64,000 nt of DNA from Agapetus fuscipes (Eukaryota; Arthropoda; Insecta; Trichoptera; Glossosomatidae): positions 3,968,001 through 4,032,000 of the forward strand of contig OX637345.1 of assembly GCA_951799405.1 (NCBI GenBank), read 5' to 3'. The translations under genes were made by a program, and so were the position numbers. Of this stretch, positions 21,300 through 32,600 are shown one piece after another. How positions within the stretch are numbered: position 1 is the first letter of the stretch; every line of letters begins with the position of its first letter. Below the pieces are notes generated by a model, which was not told where the DNA came from, ran no database searches, and was given only the letters and a program-made list of their open reading frames with translations.

Positions 21300-21610
21300 A
21301 CTTATAAGTCAAGGTTAATAATGATGATTTAACAATTTCTTTATAGCGCCGTTTTGTGATGTAGTCACTCCAAAAGCGTTTGTGCAAATGATGCAAGAAA
21401 TTTTCTCGTCTTTAGTGCAATAGGGAACTTCCCATGGTCCTCTATCTCTCTCACATGGTAGTTCCAGGCCAGAGGACCAGCAACTGCAAATACACGCTCT
21501 CCAATCATTATTTTTCTTCGTCTTACCAGTTCTTTATTCCGCATTTTGGCTCTGGTTTCTGCCAAGCGTAGTGTTGAGCTTTTTTTGCCGAGGGCGACGG
21601 GCTTCATTTA
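21300..21610 (-). mobile_element. LINE-C 3' end
   Basis: Minus frame 21365-21607 encodes RLAETRAKMRNKELVRRRK and GPLAWNYHVREIEDH (polymerase C-terminus); the 3' end is 'ggcgctataaagaaattg'. A truncated second copy lies at 34965-35245 (-). Confidence 0.65.
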
Positions 21611-23375
21611 GATAAGCAAGGTATTTAGGGGACGAGAAAGCATCAAGTTGGAATATCAAGTCATCTTTTAAAAATTAAGTTGACTTAATTACTGTTGAAA
21701 AACCCAGCATAGTTAATACTCATCTTGCCATAAATAATATTTAAGTATACATTACTCGGAAGTGAATTAGATTAGTTTTTGAAGTGCCTGTAGAGACAGA
21801 TGGGGCACTACCCGGGCAGGCTCCTCATGAAGGACGGTGCTAAAGAAATGGTTAAAAAAAACACATAAAAGAGCACAGAATCAAAGCAAGAAAGCCCAAC
21901 ATCGTTCCTCATTTATTTACTTTAAGCATTTGTAATTGTAGGTTGGACTTTGGTGCATAAAAATATTAGGGAAATGAACTATATATTTAATTTTAAACAT
22001 TGAAGAGGAAATCTGAATCGAAATAGATGTATAAGTAAAGGATGTAATTGAAATCTATTTATTTTGAACCTCTCACGTACATTATTGGATCTGTAAAAAG
22101 TTGTGTGTTGGACGAGCATATAAGTAAGTAAAGAAAAATATAGTCCCTGGGATAATATTTTCTTTTTCAATGGCACTACAGTCTCCTTCAACTTCTGCCT
22201 TCAACTCTGCCTGTCCTCAGCCACCATTCTTCAATTCGCAACCTGCAGAAGCTTGAGTTGAATCCCTCTTCTCTTCATTTATTCAACTTAGTCCGAGCCT
22301 TCCCACTCTTTGTCTTCCTCCCCGCCACACGGGAGAAAGTGATATAGTTCCCATACATTTTTCTACTTATGCGATCGAGGCATTTAACCTTTTCGCTTCT
22401 GAATATTTTGTCTGTATGAATACCCCCAGTACGGAATACTTTTTCAAACATTCACTTCAAACGTGAACAGTCACATGTATTAGTTATTCAAGAACAAAAA
22501 TCACAAAGGTTTAGCGCATATTTCCATTTGCAGACTTTTGAATTCTTGAACACAGATGTCAGGGATAAGTTCAAAGTTGGATGATGACTATGATTGACAG
22601 CCGCACTGTATGCAACTTTGCACTTGATGCGCCTATGTGTGTCAACCGTAGTTGAAGGGTTAATAATGTAAATGCTTTATACTGAACTCAACAAGCGTAA
22701 AATATTTGAATATGCTCTTCCAAGTTACAACAAAAGAATTTAGCAGATACGATAGTTTGCATGCGAGAAAATGATTGTATTAATATGCTATATACGAGTA
22801 TTGTAATTTTTTAAATGTAAATACCTTAAAAATGACTGTCCATTACATGAGTGCTTGTATACTATGTAGATTAATATAATTGATGTATGGAAAGAGAGAA
22901 ATGTGGGAAGCCTTATGGACTCGTTAAACTTGAAAGGAAAAAGTTGCCAGGATGTAACTCTATGTGTATTGTTGCCGTGCACTTGTCCGTTTAGATGTAA
23001 GAATATTATATCCATGTATTTGCACTGAGTTTTTGAAAGCCGGCTTTTTAAGTCTGCTTTACAAAAATTGTTATTAATAAATAATGTATGCAAAGGATTC
23101 TTATTGAGGTTTCTGTTGATGGTTAATAACCCCTTGAAGATCTCCATTCTGTTTTTTTTTTTTTTGCTGAGAAAGGTGCTGTTCAAATATATTTAATATT
23201 TGTCTGCACGGTAGCTGAGCTGCAACTGGGACATTGCTGATTCAAAACCACTGAAGAGCATGTCTTTTTAAAATGGGCTCAGCACATGAATTCATCAATA
23301 CAATATTGTGATTTAGTTTGTGCAACAATCAATATTTTTATCAATTTTTGTAGAATAACTACACATATATACAGG
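21611..23375. other. AT-rich intergenic DNA
   Basis: No gene recognised. A pyrimidine-rich stretch at 22190-22350 (CTTCAACTCTGCC...) resembles one at 60725-60840 and is probably repeat-derived. Confidence 0.4.
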
Positions 23376-24032
23376 GAAAGTGTGAAAGTGAAGATTAAAA
23401 GAAGTATGTTAAGATGGTTCGGGCATTTGGAGAGAATGAGTGATGAAAGATTGACGAAGAAAGTATATGTTGCTAGAATAGATGGATGTCGTGGTAGAGG
23501 AAGACCGAGAAAAGTATAGAAGGATCAAATCTCTGAAATAGCGAATGAATGGGATATCCAGAGTCATAATAAAAGGAGGACTTGTATGAAAAAGGTTATG
23601 ACTCTGGATGAAATGAAAGAAGTATGCAAGGACAGGAAGAAGTGGCGGCTAATCTGCAATGTTGATTTCTAATGTTGGTGTATTCATTTGCTACATTTTT
23701 TTGCATAGGAAATTTTTGACTTTTTTTGTATAGATTTCTTTGTAAGGTTTTGTTCTTTTTATATTTAAATGTAATTTATTATTCATATTCCTTGACTTAT
23801 AGGTTGGTATGAGGCTGACCACCCATACTGTAAAAAATGGTTCACTTTGCCAATGTCACCCCTGTTTCAGGGAAGGTCGGCAAAAGTTGTGGGGCTTATG
23901 TTCATTTGAGGTTTGGATTTTATTTGTAAGTACACAATCAGCATTTGTAAGCGCGAACTACACTTGTTGGTCTGTGGGCATACATCTGAGAGCTTTAAAT
24001 GAATATATCCTTGCAACTTAGATTATAGATTA
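23376..24032 (+). mobile_element. LINE-A 3' end copy with stop in pol
   Basis: Same pol C-terminus, 3' UTR and tail as 6840-7530, but TGG to TAG at 23516-23518 truncates the frame after GRGRPRKV. Confidence 0.85.
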
Positions 24033-25775
24033 CTACACAGTTTATAAAGGCATCTTCAGGAGAATGTTGTCACATTGCTGGGATGCATTGAAAAGTCAAA
24101 TAAATATTTTGTAATTTGTTGCTAAGGCAATAGTTCAATACAAGCGTGACATTAGCCCACCGAGAAAAAAGTTCTAAATTCAAATTTTTGCCTATTGTAG
24201 TTCATTATCAAAATCCCTACAATGAGCGAAACGAGAAGAAAGCCTAAAAATAAACTGTTAGCAAATAAGAGTACAGTAAAGCTTAAATCCGTTTTCCATA
24301 GATGTCAGAGTGAATAATAAATTTAACAATGTGGCCTTATCATTAATTTTTTTTTTTGGCTATGTAGTTTTTTTTTTGAAAAATATTTTTTCATGCTTGA
24401 TCTTCAAGGGGTTAATATGCCGATTGATTGATTCATGTTGATACAATAAAATGTTGCAACTAATTAAATTGTAATAAAATTTATAAAGTAAAGAATAAAT
24501 TATTAAATGACTAATATTTTCAAAATACCTATTAATTATATTTCCGCCATGTTATTTTCCTGAATATATAAAAGTTTTTCTTTGTATATTACTATTTTAT
24601 AATCAAGTATACATTAGAGGAATGAATTTCATTTATATTTTTTATTAAATAAATTTAACTATTTTAGTGGATAGATGAAAGGTCTATGTGTTTTTTAATA
24701 ATCATTGTTTTATTGATTTCTTTTAGGCTGGTTTCGTTCTGCTTTACATATCGAAGACTAGTCAATTGAAAGAATACTGTATGTTTTTTTTATTTAAAAA
24801 AACACCAACAATATAATCCTATAGAAAAAAAATCCATTAGAAAAGGGTTTGGTTTTAACATGGTAACACTTGAATTAATAAAGTGTTCTATTTTTGAAAG
24901 AAGTTAAATTTGAATTTCAAGAATGTATTATGTTTATGAATTTTTTAAATTTGAAACATGACATTCTTTTTTCAATTTCAGTGTTGCCATGCAGGCCCTC
25001 TGTTTACTGGAAATTCTTTATTAATATTTCAACAAGCATTTTGTCAATGTTGCCCTTTATTATTTAAAGAAAAATGACCTGAATCATTATTTTGTATAAA
25101 AAATATGTAAAATAAAGCTTATTTAATATTATAAATTTGTTTCACTCATCCAAAAATTACAGTTAATTGATAACAGATTACTAAAGATAGTGTAATGGAA
25201 CGGGGTTGCTAGAGAAAACACAAACAAATATCTTGTTATTGTTTGCTAAGGACCGTAGTCTCATACAAGTGTGACGTTTGCTCGCAGAGAAAAAAAATCT
25301 AAAAATAAAATGTCAATTACTTTTTTTAAAGCCTGGAAAAGTTTATTGCTTTTATACATTTTTGTTGTTGTTTTGTGATGTATCTTTCCAATTGCACCAC
25401 TGCCTTTAAAATGTGGGTCTACCGTCGGATGCTGAAGATTTACTGAATGGATGGAGTCACAAATAATGAGGTTTTTCCCGTATATCAGAGATGAACTCCT
25501 GATGTCCATCAAAATTCAAAAACTGGTTTATTTAAGTCACATAATGAGAAATATTCACTCCTATAGGGAAGAATTTAAGGAAGACAAGCTCCAGGTCAAA
25601 GAAGAACATCTTGGTTGAAGAACCTGAGACAGCGACTTGGCAGAACACACAAGATCCCTCTTTTGCGCAGCAGTATCGAAGGTGCAAATTGCTATGATTG
25701 CTTATTTCACTGAAGAGGCACAAGAAGAAGAAAAAGTGACACAAATTAAAATTTATTTGTGAAATGGTCTCTAAT
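24033..25775. other. AT-rich intergenic DNA
   Basis: No coding or RNA feature recognised; numerous poly-T/poly-A tracts. Confidence 0.4.
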
Positions 25776-25926
25776 TTTGAAAATCCAAGACCCAAACTCA
25801 GGCCCGCCGCACGGAGTCAGGATGAGATGGGAGTCACAGGACTTACGACCTGTCTCTGGTTGGTTAAGGATCCTTTTGTCATGACAACGTTCCCAATTCC
25901 TCCCAACTCATCCTTCCTTCCAATAT
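25776..25926 (-). repeat. Dispersed repeat E, copy 1
   Basis: About 150 bp that matches 62063-62212 in reverse orientation with few differences (e.g. GAGTCAGGATGAGATGGGAG). Its nature is unknown; the other copy lies in a TAF1 intron. Confidence 0.7.
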
Positions 25927-26096
25927 TATTAAGATGGTTGGTTTCTATAGACGTACTTTTATTGAAATATCTCCTTATTTTAAAATACTAATATTAAAAT
26001 ACTTATGATAGTTTTAACATAGTAACTAACATAGTTAAAAAAAACACAATTATATTTATGACAAAAATATAAAAGCATTTCTAGCTAAATAAATGT

Positions 26097-26102
26097 TTTA
26101 TT
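26097..26102 (-). terminator. Candidate TAF1 poly(A) signal
   Basis: AATAAA on the minus strand about 450 nt after the TAF1 stop, within AT-rich sequence. Position is plausible for a 3' UTR, but the motif is common by chance in such DNA. Confidence 0.3.
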
Positions 26103-26550
26103 TAATTTAATTTTGTAGTTCATTTGTACAAAATAATGTATGGGACATTGTGTTATAATACAGTGGAGCCAAAACTATTTTAACGCAAGTAGATGCTATA
26201 TCCATTTCAACCTATTTCAACACAAATCTTAATTAGTTAGAAAGAACGCAAAGATGTTCCGAGTGTGACCTCATTGCTAACAGGCAAATGCGACAGATGT
26301 TGGATTTTTGACATCACTAAAATGACTTTTCTGCGAGGAAATTATGAGCCATTGTTTTGGTCAGCAAATTTGTCACATTGTTACAAGATGGAGAAAGCAA
26401 GAAAACATGGGAATTCATGTGATAAGTATTCTGTAGTATTTGACAGGTTTGTCTGTTTTAAAGCGGTAAGCTAATTTTCCACTAATATTTTAACTCAATG
26501 GTATGAGATTTTTTGGCCCATACATTTGGCCGTATAATGGTTCGATGAGA

Positions 26551-26625
26551 TTAAAACCATAGTCCGTCTTCCGGTTCCTCTTCACTATCAGTGACTTGAA
26601 GGTCGTCTTGGATGGCACGTTCTCC
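26551..26625 (-). CDS. TAF1: TAF1 terminal exon 30
   Basis: Acceptor TTTTTCTCAG, 24 codons [20 protein letters not shown] then GLWF and TAA at 26551-26553. Only this frame stays open with phase 0 entry and gives the acidic C-terminus expected of TAF1. Confidence 0.85.
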   Translation of the reverse strand, partial: GERAIQDDLQVTDSEEEPEDGLWF

Positions 26626-29600
26626 CTGAGAAAAAAATACAAATAATTTTAGGGGTGAGCAAATTGAAAAATGAATGCAAAAGACTGTTATACTCTGTTG
26701 AATTCACAAGTGAGTATAACCGGTTTCGCCATCTTCAGATACTGTTTAAAGTCAAGAAGAAGTCTAACGGGGCTACCTACCAAACTATTTAATATATGTA
26801 TGAAAACAAATCAGCTGTTCACTTGCGGCCATCTTGGATTGAAAGGTCGTCATACAAATGCATCATTAGTTTGTCAAAGCGTGGGCTCAACCGACGACTA
26901 AAATGTCTAAGAATAGCCCTGTTAGACATTTTAGTCATCAGTTGAGCCCACGCTTTGACAAACAAATAGTACCCGGTCTGAAAGTTTCATCATCACGGTA
27001 ATTTTTACCAACCGAATTTTGTAATTTTTGTATAAAAACACATCAGCTATTCACTTGCGGCCATCTTGGATTGACAGGTCGTCATACAAATGCACCATTA
27101 GTTTGCCAAAGCGTGGGCTCAACCGACGATGTCAATGTCTAAGAATAGCCCCGCAAGTTATCATCTTAAATCGCTTAATCATAGCGGTCTTTGTGGGTTT
27201 ATTGCATCGATATATAGAACTGGATGGGCTAAGAAATCAATACTTTGAGAATAAGAAATACGCTACCCCACTCATCATACAAAAATCTAAATTCAGTCTA
27301 TCGGTAACCTTCCAACTATCAACAGGTGTGTCACCTAATTGGAAAAAATAAAAAAAAATCCGTATAAATGCCAAACTGGGTATTTTATAAACGTGCCAAC
27401 AAAAGAGAGTAAATGTGTTATAGAACATGGAATATTATTTCACTTCATTCACTATTCTATATGATTACGTTGATAAAATTTATTTTTTGTTTGTTGAAAT
27501 ATTTTGTTCACGAAAGTGACAGCCACTTCTAGAACTAGTGATGTTCAAATATATAGGTACTTGCTTCTTCAAGTATGTAACTTCTATGCTCGCGGTAATA
27601 GATACTTGTGAAAATCATTCCATACATAATGAGGTGGGAACATTTTTGAATTTGAAATTTATCAGATATTTTCATACTTTCAACAACACTAGGAACAAAC
27701 ACGTTACCATGGTGATTTCATGGGTTTCCATGGTGATATGTACATAGATTGAAGACGGAGTAGAGACACGTTGCTTACATAGAAAATAATAAAAGCATTT
27801 CATTTGTCTTGAGCAAGACAGCACTATTAACAATGTATAGTGTCAAAAGACGTTGCATTGTGTCGATTGGTACTAAATCACATTCATAGCCCTTCCATTG
27901 AATATACTTCCATGGTTTATTGAATGAATTACTTTTGGGTGTTTATTTCAATACTTATAACCATGTAAATATAACACGTGTCTCACCTGCCACTCTTGCT
28001 GCTGTTCCTCAGTTGGTTGTTGCTCCAGGGTGTGCGTGACCTGCAGAGATTCCATGGTCTGCATGGCGCCCATGGTCTGCATGGTGCCCATGGTCTGCAT
28101 GGTGCCCATGGTCTGCATGGTGCCCATGGTCTGCATGGTGTCCATGGTCTGCATGGTGCCCATAGTCCCCATGGTCTCCATGGTTTCCATAGTCTCCATG
28201 GTCTCCATGGTCTCCATGGCCTCCCTTGGCTCCTGCTTGAGAACCACCTGAGACTGCATGTGCATGGACTCCCCTTCGTAATGCAGTGAGTCACCCTGAA
28301 GAAAAAGTATCATAGTCAACAACAAAAAATAGAAGAAAATTCATAGAAAACTGTCATTTGCAAAGAAAAAAAAAACCACACACAGAAGGTAGATAGTAGA
28401 ATGTAGATATATATGAAGGGAAGCAATAAGCCATATATTCATAATTAGACATAATTTAAAAAAAAAATCCCGCCAGTTAGAAGGTTGAGGGCGTTATCAA
28501 TCCGTAGTACGGTGGTTAACACTTTGGACACTTGATTTGAAGGTAGTGGGTTTGATTTCTAGTGGGGCACAATATTTTTTTTTTCAAAATACTCTTCGCT
28601 GCTTAACCAAAGACCAAAGGTCCATCCAGCCTTACAGCGACAACTGGATATTGCCTGGGAAGTGGTGTTTTCTACAACTGCCCATGCTGACAGAGGGCTC
28701 GTACGGTGCGATTCACACAAAAATAGCGATCACCGGCCAATGGATCAGTTAGTAGAATGCTTGCATTCCATGCCAAGAGCTCAGGTTCAAATCCCACTGA
28801 GGGTGTCAGAAATGATTTCCCGTTACGGTGTTTATTTAAAAAACCAAAAGAAAATATTGGCAAGGCTTACTCAGCCTTCGCAAGAAATGAGTGCCAGCCC
28901 CCTCAGGAGCTGGGAAGCCCCCACTTTAATTGAAGTGGTTGGCGAAAGGCCGGCCTCCTTACCTGTAAAAATAAATAGTTTCCACATGCCACATGCGAAA
29001 CCCTGCGGCAAGAAGTTGCACTATATTATGTGTAGCTTAGTTGCGTTCACCCCATGACATCTGTTGAACCAGAATCAAAGTAATGGTCAAATGACCCAAG
29101 TGGGGATTGAACCAGCGTTATTCAATTCCAAATACGCTAGAAAGATCAGCCACTTGACTCCCTCGGCCATAGCACCGATTATAAATTAATAAAGTAAATC
29201 ATCCTTGTGGGAATGCATTTAATATGAATCTCAAATGATATATATCTTTGCAACTTAGATTTAGATTAGATCCTATTGGCCATACCTTGTAGCTCTGATA
29301 CACAGGATCGGGCTGGTCGTACTGCGGTCCTATGTCAAACTGGTAGCCCTGCTGCTCCGGCTGCTGCTCGTGGGTGAGGGGAGAGGGGGCCGCCTGCGCG
29401 TAGGCCTCCGCCCCGTCCCCGCCGGCCCCCTCGGCGCCCCACGCACTCTCCGCAGGCTCAGAGTGAATCAGCTCACGCTTGACGGATGCCCCCGCCACCA
29501 GGAAGTCAGACGGGTCGTAGTTGGGGTCTACATCCAGTGATCCATCATCTGAAAATATATTAGATATATGTGTTGAAGAATAACTGATTTACTCAATAAT

Positions 29601-32600
29601 GTTATGATTTTACTCGGTTCTCTTTTAATTAAACTGCAATTATTTATTTTAACAGAATTTATTTTACACGGTTTGGTTCACAATCAACAATTGACTATCA
29701 CTGCTTATCGGTCTTTCACGGCAAAATGCTTGAAGCAACTACTCTCTTGATGCCCCATAGCAGTCCCTTTATATAGGTACAAAAGAGATCTTTCTTGCAT
29801 ATTCCAGACTATTCAATCTCTGTTCTAGATTATACTAGACAGCTGTTCCACTACCATGATGGATCATACCAGACTTTTTTACACATACTATTGTACCTGT
29901 ACAGGCGAACGTAGGTACTTCGAAGTTCGTAACACTGCCACCATCATACCAGTGTCAGATTGTTCTATACGCTATGTATGTATTTACAGTCGCACGTAGG
30001 TACTCCAAGTTCGTCACAATAATTTATAATTTTACAAATATCTACAAGTGAAACAATTTTAATTTAGTTGTAACACAGTTTAATTTTATTTGACTTATAG
30101 GTTGGTATGAGGCTGACCACCCATACTGTACAATATGGTTCACTTTGCCAATGTCACCACTGTTTTAGGGAAGTTTAGCAAATTTACAGGGTTTATGTTC
30201 GTTTGAGGTTTGGATTTTATTTGTAAGTACACAATCAGCATTTGTAAGCGCGAACTACACGTGCTTGTTTGTGGGCATACATCTGAGAGCTTTAAATGAA
30301 TATATCCTTGCAACTTAGATTAGATTAGATTAGATGTTCATTTGAGGTTTGGATTTTAATTTGTAAGTACACATACAAATTTGCATGTGTCTCTTTGTGG
30401 GCATGTATTTAATATGAATTTTAAACGTCAATATGTAGACTATAGACTGATTGATAGCTTAGTTTGTAGAGTGCTTGTATTTCATGCCGAGAGCTCGGGT
30501 TTGAATCCCGCCGAGGGTGTCAGAAGTGATTTCTCGTATCAGTGTTTGCTTCAAGCCCAATATAAAATACTGGCAGAAGTTTATTCAGCCTTAACAAGAA
30601 ATGAGTGCCAGCCACGCCTTACTTCAGTTGAAGTGGTTGGCGTAAGGCCTGCCCCCTTACCTAAATAATAAATAGGTTTCACTCTCCACATGCGACCGCT
30701 TTGGGGAAAACGCGGCAAGAAATTACACAACATGTGTATCTTATTAGCGTTTGTTTGTTTTTACCTGTGTTCTGGTAGTAGGGAGGGAACCCTGCCAGCT
30801 GCACCATGGCCTCTGCGGCATCTTGCTGTGAAGGCACCACCTCCTCAAAGTCGGAGCTCTCACTGCCCGAGTACTGCAGATCTGCGGACAATCAGTCAGT
30901 ATGAGCGGAATGCCAGCATTGGCCCCCGTGTTCCCTCAGGCCTAACTACCACTTAGATTGGTTTTTATTTGTGCATATTGTACATGAATAAAAAACATTT
31001 CCAAGCGCTAGTGTAGCCTAAGGTACGTGTTGGTAGGATTGGTGAAGTACAGATCAGATGCATAGTTTTTAGTTCTAAGTTTTTTCTATAGTTAACTCAA
31101 AGTAGTTAACTCAAAGTATGTTGAGTTAAAAAAAGTAATATGTAGTTAGCTAAAATAATACTGAAGTTGAAAATACTGGGCCTTGGTGCGATTGGTATCT
31201 GTGCATGCCATAGACGTTTAAACAAGGAAACCAACCTTCTTCCAGGCTGTTGTCTTGAATCTTCCTTGGGCGTCCCCGGGACCTTTTAACTGTGCCTGAA
31301 AGACAAAATTAAATGTTAAAACATTGGAATAAATGTTACATCGTGGTGTTACAATGGTAGCGGTCTGTCGTCTAGTGCATAGCACTTTGCCCAGAGCTGT
31401 ACCCCTGCTCCGCGCCTCCCTCCGTCTCCTGGCTGGCATCACTGATGCTGTGTATATGTGGAGCTATGGTTTACCGTCTGGCTGGCTTGCATCGCTGATG
31501 TTGTGTTTGCGAGGCCGCCCCCTCTGGCGGCGCTCCTCCTCGCCCCCAGAGCTGTACCCGTGCCCTGCGCCCCCCTCTGTCTCCTGGCTCAGCAGCTCGG
31601 CCTCCTGCCGCATCTTCTCCTGCACCTTGGCTATGTTGGCCTCCAGCTGCACCACGTGATCACCAAACTAAAAACACATTCACATATTTATAGCTCGTCA
31701 CTTTGCAAGATTAACTTTTTTTTTTAAATATTCACTAACGAAAATAAATGCTTTAATTTACTCGAAAGGTAGCTTTACCTAAAAGCAGTATTTAATACAA
31801 TTTTCGATATTATTTCTGGGTAAAAATGAAAGAACAATGAAAAAAATCGCCGTGCTATAAGCGCAGATCCGTGTTCCGGCACTCTGGAGGTTAATTGATT
31901 CTCATTCAATCCCATCAGTATACAATACCCAGTGACCAACAACTTATAGAGAAGAGCTTGTTGGTTGCGTACCCTGTTGAGAGCGTCTCTGGTCACGTTG
32001 AGCATGACCAGGGCCTGCTGGGTGAAGGTGGAGGTGGGGCCGTTGTAGGCCTCGCAGTTGTGGTGGATCAGCTCCATGTCTCCCAGAAAGTCGGCGCGGC
32101 TGTGGTACTTGTGGGCTGGAGACAAACACCAATAACAAATATGTAAAAAACAGTGTGCTGCGCCTACACTAGCTTCAAAGATGATAAAGAATTGCTGCAA
32201 ATGTGTCATTGTGTATATGTGCGATTGTGTAAAGTCTGTAGATGTAGGTACTTAAATAATATTATATGTTTGAGATTGTGAAAGTGTTTACTCAAATATT
32301 CTAAGTAGAATGTCCTGGCGAAATCTTCTCAAAGTTTCGAGAATAACTCTTATTCTCACCTATAAGTAGAGACCGAGATGCTCTGTAGCCAGACTAGTAT
32401 CTCAGCCGTCGAGTTATACAGTTCAAAAGCAACTCTATGTACGAACCGACTGTGACCCGTATCCGAAATAAATATTTTATGCATTTTATCATACATTTTA
32501 TTTTAAATATGCATTTGCTAAGCGATTGTCGCAGGTTTTTCTACCACGATGAACACTAGACTTACCAGACTTACAGACCACGTACCTTGTATTTTCTTGC

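Noticed and set aside
21365..21607. Host gene on the minus strand (80-codon ORF)
   Set aside because: Matches the end of LINE polymerases and recurs in truncated form at 34965-35245.
27978..28289. Plus-strand ORF of 103 codons (Leu/His-Gly-rich) over the minisatellite
   Set aside because: Antisense shadow of TAF1 exon 29; low-complexity product created by the 9/18-bp repeat.
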